From assembly GCA_902795835.1 (NCBI GenBank), contig CADBNA010000091.1:1-6649 (forward strand): DNA of 6,649 nt. Direction: 5' to 3'. A program made the position numbers and the translations under genes. Below are positions 1-5,603 of this stretch, in pieces. This DNA is from an uncultured Lachnospiraceae bacterium. Lineage in GTDB: Bacteria > Bacillota_A > Clostridia > Lachnospirales > Lachnospiraceae. Each line of letters opens with the position of its first letter. The stretch's first letter is position 1. Below the pieces are notes generated by a model. It was not told the DNA's origin and ran no database searches. It worked only from the letters and a program-made list of their open reading frames with translations.

Positions 1-68
1 AAGGCGGCGTGGAGATCATGATGAAGAGACTGCAGCCCTTCCTGGACCGGTATCCGGAGATTGTGTGA
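1..68 (+). CDS. 3' end of an unidentified protein-coding gene (partial)
   Basis: Reading from base 3, 21 sense codons run to a TGA at 66-68. The peptide ends in LQPFLDRYPEIV, a plausible amphipathic C-terminus, and the codons mostly end in G or C like the other genes here. The frame starting at base 1 meets a stop at 19-21. The frame starting at base 2 stays open to a TAA at 77-79 but gives an arginine/glycine-rich peptide of poorer composition. Too little is present to name a family. The gene ends only about 10 nt before the inverted-repeat element, so the element sits directly against its 3' end. Confidence 0.55.
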   Translation, partial: GGVEIMMKRLQPFLDRYPEIV

Positions 69-83
69 GGAGGACTTAAAAGG

Positions 84-98
84 TATAGGTTTTGACAG
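84..98 (+). repeat. Left terminal inverted repeat of the structured element
   Basis: TATAGGTTTTGACAG here is the exact reverse complement of 633-647. Four more A/T pairs (78-81 with 650-653) lie beyond a two-base mismatch. No clear target-site duplication flanks the pair, so insertion by a transposase is not demonstrated. Confidence 0.8.
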
Positions 99-213
99 TG
101 CCCGGAGACGGACGCAGACCGGAACAGGACTTCATACCCTCGTCCTGCTGTCGCTTCATGCGCCATCCGTAAGGGCTTCCGTCACCGCGGAGCAGGGTAC
201 CGCTCGAATCCTC

Positions 214-236
214 GGAGTTTTCCTTATGAAAACTCC
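214..236. repeat. Perfect 9-bp hairpin in the left arm tip
   Basis: GGAGTTTTC (214-222) pairs with GAAAACTCC (228-236) around a five-base loop. It is one of two terminal hairpins of the left arm. Confidence 0.75.
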
Positions 237-250
237 TCAGTCTCGCTCTC

Positions 251-272
251 GATCGGGCGTGTGTGCCCGATC
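251..272. repeat. Perfect 8-bp GC-rich hairpin in the left arm tip
   Basis: GATCGGGC (251-258) pairs with GCCCGATC (265-272) around the six-base loop GTGTGT. With the 214-236 hairpin and the 185-197/277-289 helix it forms a three-way junction. Confidence 0.75.
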
Positions 273-632
273 TCGCCCCTGTTCCACGGCTCCGGCAGCC
301 CAACGGATGCCAGCATTCCCTCCAATGCAGGTCTTCGGGCATGAAGCCCTGTTCCGGTCTGCTGTTTATCGCGAGAAGGCAAGCCGACAGGGACAGCCAT
401 ATCGGCAGTTCCGAATTTCGGAGGGTACATAGCAGTTCCTGGCTTCCAGGAGTTCCCGACAGTGAACGGCGGCTCACAGCACAGAAGAAGGCCATTCACA
501 CATAACACGAGGTGAGAACGCCTTCAGGCTCTTCCGATGGTGAAGGGAACGGCGGGGAGCCTGGAACTCCTTGTGCCCGGAGAACCTGAGGAACAGACGG
601 TATGGCTGTCCCTGCCGGCGTCCGTTTTGCCG

Positions 633-647
633 CTGTCAAAACCTATA
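633..647 (-). repeat. Right terminal inverted repeat of the structured element
   Basis: CTGTCAAAACCTATA matches 84-98 exactly in reverse complement. This copy lies just upstream of the -10 box of the flavodiiron gene, so the element edge forms part of that gene's upstream promoter region. Confidence 0.8.
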
Positions 648-674
648 GATTTTGTCATAATAATATCGTATAAT
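646..674 (+). promoter_or_regulatory. Likely promoter of the flavodiiron gene
   Basis: A consensus TATAAT -10 box lies at 669-674, 35 nt before the start codon at 709. The best-spaced -35 candidate, TAGATT at 646-651 (17-nt spacer), matches only three of six consensus bases, so a regulator or upstream AT-rich DNA may assist. The -35 region overlaps the right end of the structured element. Confidence 0.5.
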
Positions 675-686
675 CAGTACAGTGAA
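657..686 (-). promoter_or_regulatory. Possible minus-strand promoter firing into the structured element
   Basis: On the minus strand TTCACT (681-686) and TATTAT (657-662) are separated by 18 nt. Each box has about four or five matches to the sigma-70 consensus. A start about seven bases beyond the -10 box falls near 650, at the very edge of the terminal stem. This is the best promoter I find for the element on either strand. The AT-rich composition makes chance a real alternative. Confidence 0.3.
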
Positions 687-695
687 ATTCAGAAC

Positions 696-701
696 AGGAG
701 G
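696..701 (+). promoter_or_regulatory. Ribosome binding site that fixes the flavodiiron start
   Basis: A perfect AGGAGG ends seven nt before the ATG at 709. The frame also has an in-phase GTG at 682, but that codon lies upstream of this site and would add nine residues with no family precedent, so 709 is the start. Confidence 0.9.
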
Positions 702-708
702 AATCACC

Positions 709-2505
709 ATGGCAATTACAGTTACAGATGATATCAGGTACGTGGGCGTCAATGATCATGACGTAGATCTCTTCGAGGGGCAGTATGTCGTTCCGAACGG
801 CATGGCTTACAATTCCTATGTGATAATGGATGAGAAAATCGCAGTCATGGACACGGTGGACATCCGCTTCACTCACGAGTGGCTGGACAACCTGGCAAAT
901 GTTCTCGACGGGAAAAAGCCGGATTACCTGATCATACAGCATATGGAGCCGGACCACTCCGCCAATATCCAGAATTTCCTGAACATCTATCCGGATACGA
1001 CCGTCGTAGCCGACAAAAAATGCTTCTGCATGATGGATCAGTTCTTTGATCTGCCGGATACGGTGAAAAGGCAGGAGGTCGGCAACGGAGAGAGCCTGAC
1101 CCTCGGAAAGCATGTCCTCACCTTCGTCTTTGCCCCGATGGTGCACTGGCCGGAGGTTATGGTTACGTATGACAGCACGGACAAGGTTCTGTTTTCCGCA
1201 GACGGTTTCGGCAAATTCGGAGCCAATGACGTGGAAGAGGACTGGGCCTGTGAGGCCCGCCGCTATTACATCGGCATCGTCGGCAAATACGGCCAGCAGG
1301 TCCAGAACCTTCTGAAGGTGGCTGCCACGCTGGATATTCAGATCATCTGCCCGACGCACGGCCCTGTCCTGAAGGAGAATCTGGGCTATTACATCGACAA
1401 ATATGACAAGTGGTCTTCTTATACGCCGGAAGATGACGGCATCGTCATCGCGTATACATCCGTGTACGGCCATACAAAAGAAGCCGTGAATCAGCTGGCG
1501 GCCATGCTGGAGAAGAAAGGCGCGCCGAAGGTCAGCGTCTTTGACCTGGCAAGAGACGACATGGCAGAAGCCGTAGAGGACGCGTTCCGGTACAGCAAGC
1601 TGGTGCTGGCTACGACAACCTATAATGCGGATATCTTCCCCTTCATGCGGTCCTTTATCGAACACCTGACGGAGAGAAATTTCCAGAACCGCACGGTTGC
1701 CTTTATCGAAAACGGCACATGGGCGCCGCAGGCCCTGAAGGTGATGAAGGGAATGTTCGAAGGCAGCAAAAACCTGACCTATATCAGCACCGACGTTACC
1801 ATCAGATCCGCCCTGAAGGCTGACAGCAAGGAAGCCCTGGAAAAGATGGCGGATGAGCTCTGCCGGGATTACAAGGCGCAGTCTCAGGACAAAGCGGACA
1901 AAAATGACATGTCCGCGCTGTTCAGGATCGGCTACGGCCTGTATGTCATCACTTCCAATGACGGCAAAAAGGACAACGGCATGATCTGCAACACGGTCAC
2001 CCAGCTGACCAGCTCGCCGAACCGCGTGGCCGTCAACATCAACAAGCAGAATTATTCCCACCATGTGATCCAGCAGACCGGGAAGATGAATGTGAACTGT
2101 CTGTCCGTAGAGGCGCCGTTCTCTGTCTTCCAGCGTTTCGGCTTCCAGACCGGGCGTTCCGTGGACAAATTTGAAGGCATGGAGGTGCTCCGCACTGACA
2201 ACGGCCTTGCATTCCTGCCCCGCTATATCAACGCGGTCATGTCTCTGGAGGTAGAGTCCTACATGGATCTGGGCACCCATGGCATGTTCATCTGCAAGGT
2301 AACCGAGGCCCGCGTCATGTCCGATAAGGATACCATGACCTATACCTATTATCAGAAGAATGTCAAGCCGAAACCGCAGACAGAAGGCAAGAAGGGCTGG
2401 GTCTGCACGGTCTGCGGCTATATCTACGAGGGCGATCCGCTTCCGGAGGACTTTATCTGTCCGCTCTGCAAACACGGTGCGGCTGACTTTGAACCGATAA
2501 AATGA
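709..2505 (+). CDS. FprA-type flavodiiron protein fused to flavin reductase and rubredoxin domains
   Basis: This 598-residue cytoplasmic enzyme should reduce O2 to water and/or NO to N2O at a diiron centre. Domains in order: metallo-beta-lactamase-like diiron core (about 1-245), flavodoxin (about 245-390), flavin reductase-like (about 403-550) and a C-terminal rubredoxin (about 562-598). All six expected metal ligands are visible: H78, E80 and D82 in the HMEPDHS motif, H146, D165 and H217. The FMN phosphate loop is TSVYGHT (250-256). The rubredoxin has CTVC (566-569) and CPLC (584-587), with a short spacer like the rubredoxin domains of rubrerythrins. In Moorella the flavin reductase plus rubredoxin pair exists as a separate partner (high-molecular-weight rubredoxin, Hrb) of FprA; here both are in one chain, so electrons could pass from NAD(P)H to flavin, rubredoxin, FMN and diiron within one polypeptide. 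The substrate preference between O2 and NO cannot be read from sequence. It leads an apparent operon with the membrane protein 14 nt downstream. Confidence 0.95.
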   Translation: MAITVTDDIRYVGVNDHDVDLFEGQYVVPNGMAYNSYVIMDEKIAVMDTVDIRFTHEWLDNLANVLDGKKPDYLIIQHMEPDHSANIQNFLNIYPDTTVVADKKCFCMMDQFFDLPDTVKRQEVGNGESLTLGKHVLTFVFAPMVHWPEVMVTYDSTDKVLFSADGFGKFGANDVEEDWACEARRYYIGIVGKYGQQVQNLLKVAATLDIQIICPTHGPVLKENLGYYIDKYDKWSSYTPEDDGIVIAYTSVYGHTKEAVNQLAAMLEKKGAPKVSVFDLARDDMAEAVEDAFRYSKLVLATTTYNADIFPFMRSFIEHLTERNFQNRTVAFIENGTWAPQALKVMKGMFEGSKNLTYISTDVTIRSALKADSKEALEKMADELCRDYKAQSQDKADKNDMSALFRIGYGLYVITSNDGKKDNGMICNTVTQLTSSPNRVAVNINKQNYSHHVIQQTGKMNVNCLSVEAPFSVFQRFGFQTGRSVDKFEGMEVLRTDNGLAFLPRYINAVMSLEVESYMDLGTHGMFICKVTEARVMSDKDTMTYTYYQKNVKPKPQTEGKKGWVCTVCGYIYEGDPLPEDFICPLCKHGAADFEPIK

Positions 2506-2519
2506 CACGGTGAGGGCAC

Positions 2520-3143
2520 ATGAGGAACTTTTTCAGCCTTGAGAGCCCTGTCATGAAGTTTCTGGACAGCGTGGGCGACCTGATCATACTGAACATCTGT
2601 TTTCTGATCGGGTCGCTCCCCGTAATTACAGCCGGCGCCAGTCTGACGGCACTGTACTCCGTGAGCCTGAAGCTGGTCAGAAATGAAGAAGGCGGTGTTT
2701 TTACCGTCTTCTGGAAGGCCTGGAAGGAAAACTTCCGGCAGGGCACGCTTGCCTGGCTCCTGGTTCTGGCAGCGGCCGGCTTTTTTGCATTTGAGCAGTC
2801 TGTCGTCGGGGTGATGGGCGGGACCCTGGGTTTTGTTTTCCGGATCGCCTGGTATATTCTGGACGCGGTATTTGCGGCGATTGTCTGGTTCCTGTTTCCC
2901 TATATGGCCAGATTTGAAGACCGGCTGAAGGTCTGTATCGGCAATGCACTGCGGTTTTCACTCCTGCATATCCTGTATACGCTGGTATCCTTAGCCCTTC
3001 TTGCCGGCCTTCTGGCGCTGACGCTTTGGACGCCTGAGACCCTGGGCTGGATGCTGTTTTTCTGGCTCACGATAGGTTTTGCCCTTATCGCCTGTATCCA
3101 TTCCGTGTTTGTCAGGAAGTTTTTTGAACCGTTTGAGAAATAA
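2520..3143 (+). CDS. YesL-family (DUF624) integral membrane protein
   Basis: A 207-residue protein with the N-terminal pattern of the YesL/DUF624 family: an FFSLESP start, LIILNICFLIGSLPVIT with an alanine/glycine-rich turn, and a basic-plus-EEGGV segment followed by WKENFRQG. Five hydrophobic stretches lie near residues 20-46, 76-92, 103-130, 146-170 and 174-197. The C-terminus FFEPFEK is charged. Family members are common beside carbohydrate-uptake operons in Firmicutes, but their biochemical role is not established; no sugar genes are visible here. The start at 2520 follows GGTGAGGG at 2509-2516 with short spacing. Only 14 nt separate it from the flavodiiron stop, so co-transcription is likely, but a functional link to O2 or NO detoxification is only inferred from position. 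Confidence 0.85.
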   Translation: MRNFFSLESPVMKFLDSVGDLIILNICFLIGSLPVITAGASLTALYSVSLKLVRNEEGGVFTVFWKAWKENFRQGTLAWLLVLAAAGFFAFEQSVVGVMGGTLGFVFRIAWYILDAVFAAIVWFLFPYMARFEDRLKVCIGNALRFSLLHILYTLVSLALLAGLLALTLWTPETLGWMLFFWLTIGFALIACIHSVFVRKFFEPFEK

Positions 3144-3213
3144 GACACTGTCAGAAAGCTTTACCGGCGGGCTGATTCGGAAGCCTCCGCAGACAGTGCC
3201 CGAGGAGAACAAT
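3144..3213 (+). promoter_or_regulatory. Structured leader between the YesL-family and NifU-type genes
   Basis: CACTGTC (3146-3152) is complementary to GACAGTG (3192-3198), enclosing a possible inner hairpin 3169-3173/3182-3186. The ribosome site lies immediately outside the fold. No T-run follows, so it is not a convincing terminator; it could be a processing or regulatory stem, or chance. Confidence 0.25.
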
Positions 3214-3513
3214 ATGTCGGACGACAGAAAAAAAGAAGTGGAAGAGGCGCTGGACGCCTATGTGCGACCCATGCTGGCTTCGCACGGGGGCAATATACAG
3301 GTGGAAGATATCGAGGAAGACGTCGTCTATTTCCGCCTGACAGGAATGTGCGCCGGATGCGCAGCCGCGGATCTGACCAGCGAGAGCCTGGTCAATGAGG
3401 AGCTGGTAAAACATGTACCCTGGCTTAAAAAGGCCGTACTGGACACCAGTGTGAGTGAAGATCTTCTGGCACAGGCAAAAGCGATCCTGAATAAAACCTG
3501 GAAGCCTGAATAA
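3214..3513 (+). CDS. NifU C-terminal-domain (Nfu-type) Fe-S scaffold protein
   Basis: A 99-residue protein corresponding to the single NifU-like C-terminal domain. It has the N-terminal VEEALDAYVRPMLASHGGNI helix and turn, a central strand ending in YFRLTG, then the cluster-binding pair C46-x-x-C49 (MCAGCAAADLT) and a helical tail. Proteins of this type usually bind a [4Fe-4S] cluster between two subunits and hand it to target enzymes; they act in the cytoplasm. No N-terminal IscU-like domain is present, so it is a stand-alone Nfu. The ATG at 3214 follows GAGGAG at 3202-3207 with six-nt spacing; an in-frame upstream ATG at 3079 would overlap the preceding gene and is rejected. Its position after the flavodiiron gene suggests use during oxidative or nitrosative stress, by context only. 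The GMCAGCAAAD sequence differs somewhat from the more usual CxxCP form. Confidence 0.85.
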   Translation: MSDDRKKEVEEALDAYVRPMLASHGGNIQVEDIEEDVVYFRLTGMCAGCAAADLTSESLVNEELVKHVPWLKKAVLDTSVSEDLLAQAKAILNKTWKPE

Positions 3514-3517
3514 AACT

Positions 3518-3546
3518 GGCATGGCTTGCCTGCAAGGAAGGCATGC
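3518..3546 (+). repeat. Imperfect dyad just downstream of the NifU-type gene
   Basis: GGCATG (3518-3523) pairs with CATGCC (3541-3546), with an inner CTTG/CAAG hairpin. It lies between the stop codon and the main terminator and has no T-run of its own. It may support termination or protect the 3' end. Confidence 0.35.
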
Positions 3547-3557
3547 CGGAGAGATAG

Positions 3558-3594
3558 AAAAGGCCCGGATGCTATTCCAGCATCTGGGCCTTTT
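3558..3594. terminator. Bidirectional rho-independent terminator between convergent genes
   Basis: Bases 3558-3573 pair with 3579-3594: sixteen pairs with a single G-U, loop of five. The AAAAGGCCC and GGGCCTTTT ends give a GC stem followed by T residues on both strands, so it can end the plus-strand cluster and the minus-strand ABC gene. The last codons of the ABC gene lie in the stem and its TAG stop (3572-3574) sits at the loop boundary, so coding and terminator sequence overlap. Confidence 0.85.
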
Positions 3595-5314
3595 CCAGCT
3601 TTGCGTAGGCGCCGTTCTTTTTCAGGAGCTCATCCCGGGTTCCCTGCTCGAGGATGCCTTTTCCCTCAACTACTGCAATCCGGTCGGCATCCCGGATCGT
3701 GGACAGCCGGTGCGCGATTACGATGCAGGTCTTTCCTTCCGACAGCCGGTCCAGGCTCTCCTGGATTCTGGCCTCCGTCACGGAATCCAGAGCGGAAGTC
3801 GCTTCGTCCAGGATCAGGATAGGCGGGTTTTTCAAAAAGACGCGGGCGATAGAGATGCGCTGCTTCTGTCCGCCGGACAGGACAATGCCCCGCTCGCCGA
3901 CAAAGGTCTGGTACTGCTGCGGCATCTGCATGATTTCGTCATGGATCTCCGCCTGCGCCGCCGCCCGGGCAACCTCCGCATCTGTGGCATCCGGCCTGCC
4001 GTAGCGGATGTTGTCCATAATGGTTCCGGCAAACAGGAATACATCCTGCTGGATGATGCCGATGTTTTTCCGCAGGCTTTCCTGCGTTACTTTTCTCACA
4101 TCAAGGCCGTCTATCAGGATGCGGCCTGCCGTCACATCATAAAACCGGGGAATCAGGTGGCACATGGTGGTTTTGCCCCCGCCGGATGAACCGGCCAGCG
4201 CGAATGTCTCTCCCGGCCGTATAGTCAGGCTGACATCATGCAGCACCTCCTTTCCGCTGCTGTAGGAGAAGAAAACATGGTCAAAGCAGATTTCTCCCTC
4301 TGCGCGTTCCAGTACGACGGCATCAGGGGAATCCTCGATATCCGGCCTGGTCCGCATGATTTCCATAAAGCGGCTGAAGCCGGCCATGCCCTGAGAGTAG
4401 ATCTCCATGAACTGTGTCAGCTTGCGGATCGGGGAAGTGAATGTCGAAATATACAGCGTGAACGTGACGAGGTCGATGAAATCCATTTCCCCGCGCATGA
4501 TCAGAGCGCCTCCGAAGGTAATGACCACGACCTGCATCAGGCTGACAGAAGCTTCCACACTGGCCATAAAACGGCCCATGGCGCGGTAGTACTGCTCCTT
4601 GCTGTGTTTAAACGCCTCGTTGGCATCCTGAAATTTCTCATGCTCTTTTTCCTCGTTGGCAAAAGCTTTTGAGGTTCGGATGCCGGAGATGCCGCTCTCG
4701 ATCGCGGCGTTGATCTCACCGGTTTTTTTCTTGACTTCCCTGTTCGCATTTTCCATGCCCATTCTCTGGCGCATGGAAAACCAGATGCAGCCGGGCAGCA
4801 TAAGGAACAGGACGAGGCTCAGTTTCCAGTTGACAGACAGGAGGATGAGGATAGCGCCCGCAAGCGTGACGCCGCAGGTCAGGAGATTTTCCGGTCCGTG
4901 GTGGGCCAGCTCCACAATCTCAAACAGGTCATTGGTTACCCGCGACAGCAGGACGCCGGTACGGTTGTGGTCAAAAAAGCTGTAGGACATTTCCTGCATG
5001 TGCAGAAAAATATCCCGTCTCATATCCGCCTCTACCAGCGTGCCCATCCGGTGGCCGATGATAGTGACCTGATACTGGAAATACGCCCGGATCAGGTAGG
5101 AAACCGCCAGGACGGCCATGACCGTGAAAAAAGCCCTGTACATATGGGCAGGCAGAAACGTCTGCATGGAGCGCCGGGAGACAATTGGAAATGCCAGATC
5201 CACCAGCGCGATCGCCAGCGACAGGAGCATATCCTGCGCAAAGGCGCGCCCGTGCGGGCGGATATAGGAGGCAAAGACGGACAGTTTTGATTTTGTGTAA
5301 TCTATAGTATTCAT
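3572..5314 (-). CDS. ABC-type half-exporter (fused transmembrane and ATPase domains)
   Basis: A 580-residue ABC exporter subunit that should dimerise in the cytoplasmic membrane and pump an unidentified substrate outward. The six-helix transmembrane domain spans about 25-310 (clear hydrophobic stretches near 29-45, 60-78, 146-175 and 258-295). The nucleotide-binding domain spans about 340-575: Walker A GSSGGGKTT (375-383), Q-loop glutamine near 422-423, signature LSGGQKQR (479-486), Walker B ILILDEATSALD (499-510) with catalytic E504, and H535 in the switch loop. All ATPase motifs are intact. Length is typical for the MsbA/LmrA-like family; substrate cannot be inferred. Three upstream in-frame ATGs exist. 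Those at 5422 and 5389 lie upstream of or inside the promoter at 5369-5397. The ATG at 5341 would add nine residues. I prefer 5314 because MNTIDYTKSKLSVF leads directly into the domain, but neither 5341 nor 5314 has a good ribosome site. The gene is convergent with the flavodiiron cluster and divergent from 5604. Confidence 0.9.
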   Translation of the reverse strand: MNTIDYTKSKLSVFASYIRPHGRAFAQDMLLSLAIALVDLAFPIVSRRSMQTFLPAHMYRAFFTVMAVLAVSYLIRAYFQYQVTIIGHRMGTLVEADMRRDIFLHMQEMSYSFFDHNRTGVLLSRVTNDLFEIVELAHHGPENLLTCGVTLAGAILILLSVNWKLSLVLFLMLPGCIWFSMRQRMGMENANREVKKKTGEINAAIESGISGIRTSKAFANEEKEHEKFQDANEAFKHSKEQYYRAMGRFMASVEASVSLMQVVVITFGGALIMRGEMDFIDLVTFTLYISTFTSPIRKLTQFMEIYSQGMAGFSRFMEIMRTRPDIEDSPDAVVLERAEGEICFDHVFFSYSSGKEVLHDVSLTIRPGETFALAGSSGGGKTTMCHLIPRFYDVTAGRILIDGLDVRKVTQESLRKNIGIIQQDVFLFAGTIMDNIRYGRPDATDAEVARAAAQAEIHDEIMQMPQQYQTFVGERGIVLSGGQKQRISIARVFLKNPPILILDEATSALDSVTEARIQESLDRLSEGKTCIVIAHRLSTIRDADRIAVVEGKGILEQGTRDELLKKNGAYAKLEKAQMLE

Positions 5315-5368
5315 ACGGTCAGAAAAATGCAAAAAATCCATGCCTGGGAATGTTATGTCATCAGAAAC

Positions 5369-5397
5369 AATATAACACCTGTCTGGCATCCAGTAAA
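5369..5397 (-). promoter_or_regulatory. Promoter of the ABC exporter gene
   Basis: On the minus strand TTTACT (5392-5397) and TATATT (5369-5374) are separated by exactly 17 nt, matching the sigma-70 consensus at four and five of six bases. Transcription would begin near 5362, leaving a short leader of about 20 to 48 nt and excluding the two most upstream ATGs. Confidence 0.6.
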
Positions 5398-5510
5398 GCC
5401 GCAGGAAAGACTGCGCCGGCATATTGCTGAAAAAGAGTGATTTTTACACGGAAAGAAGGTAAAATGAATCCAATGGGTTTTTAATGTATTTTTAATTATC
5501 GCCCAAAGAT

Positions 5511-5578
5511 GCCTTAAGGCTCGTCTGTTATTCTCTGACCATGGACAAACGAGCTGCCGCCTGAAGACAAGCCGGCGG
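5511..5578 (+). promoter_or_regulatory. Structured 5' leader before the DUF4342-type gene
   Basis: This stretch holds a perfect 10-base palindrome GCCTTAAGGC (5511-5520), a stem 5519-5528/5545-5554 (nine of ten positions pair) and a short GC stem 5557-5561/5574-5578, ending 11 nt before the ribosome site at 5589-5595. A seven-codon frame (MDKRAAA) lies at 5541-5564 but lacks a ribosome site. The AT-rich stretch at 5477-5500 is the likely promoter zone, although I find no well-spaced pair of boxes. The palindrome could be an operator. No T-run marks an attenuator and no known riboswitch is recognised. Confidence 0.3.
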
Positions 5579-5603
5579 ATCCCTGTATAAGGAGGATAAC
5601 AGA

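Larger units (their letters stand above)
78..653. ncRNA. Large two-armed structured element (candidate ornate ncRNA or hairpin repeat)
   Basis: Nearly the whole gap between two genes is made of nested complementary segments. Closing stem: 84-98 pairs perfectly with 633-647 (15 bp), with 78-81/650-653 outside it and 108-115/618-625 inside it. Left arm: 114-135/341-362 (22 positions, one mismatch), then 144-148/327-331, 164-170/303-309, 173-177/297-301 and 185-197/277-289, tipped by hairpins 214-222/228-236 and 251-258/265-272. Right arm: 383-412/590-619 (27 of 30 positions pair), then 423-429/572-578, 434-447/555-568 and 452-457/545-550, with small helices at 487-492/520-525. Helices contain G-U pairs and isolated mismatches, as expected of a maintained RNA fold. 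Open frames occur here on both strands, but none has a ribosome site or a recognisable domain. Size and multi-arm form resemble large ornate RNA classes such as ROOL, GOLLD and OLE, but I cannot recognise a class by sequence. The alternative is a non-coding mobile or repeat element. The strand is undetermined. Confidence 0.55.

Noticed and set aside
90..95. TTGACA-like -35 box within the left terminal repeat (and its mirror in the right repeat).
   Set aside because: No -10 box lies at 16-18 nt inside the element on either strand; the match is part of the inverted repeat.
61..508. Overlapping open frames of 80-139 codons on both strands inside the structured element.
   Set aside because: They overlap each other on opposite strands, lack ribosome sites, have arginine/serine-rich low-plausibility sequences and follow the helices rather than any protein pattern.
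655..2508. A 617-codon open frame on the minus strand covering the whole flavodiiron gene.
   Set aside because: It is an antisense shadow of a well-supported gene, produced by its codon use. The peptide is histidine/arginine/valine-rich with no recognisable domain.
3192..3202. GACAGTGCCCG also occurs at 94-104, at the left edge of the structured element.
   Set aside because: Eleven shared bases without further similarity around them are too little to claim a second copy or a common regulatory site.
4238..5290. Plus-strand open frames of 109-144 codons within the ABC exporter gene.
   Set aside because: They are shadows of the minus-strand exporter, whose motifs run without interruption through this region.
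5464..5484. A six-codon frame (MNPMGF) preceded by an AGAAGG-like ribosome site.
   Set aside because: It is too short to support as a gene and has no leader-peptide signature such as a run of one amino acid followed by an attenuator.
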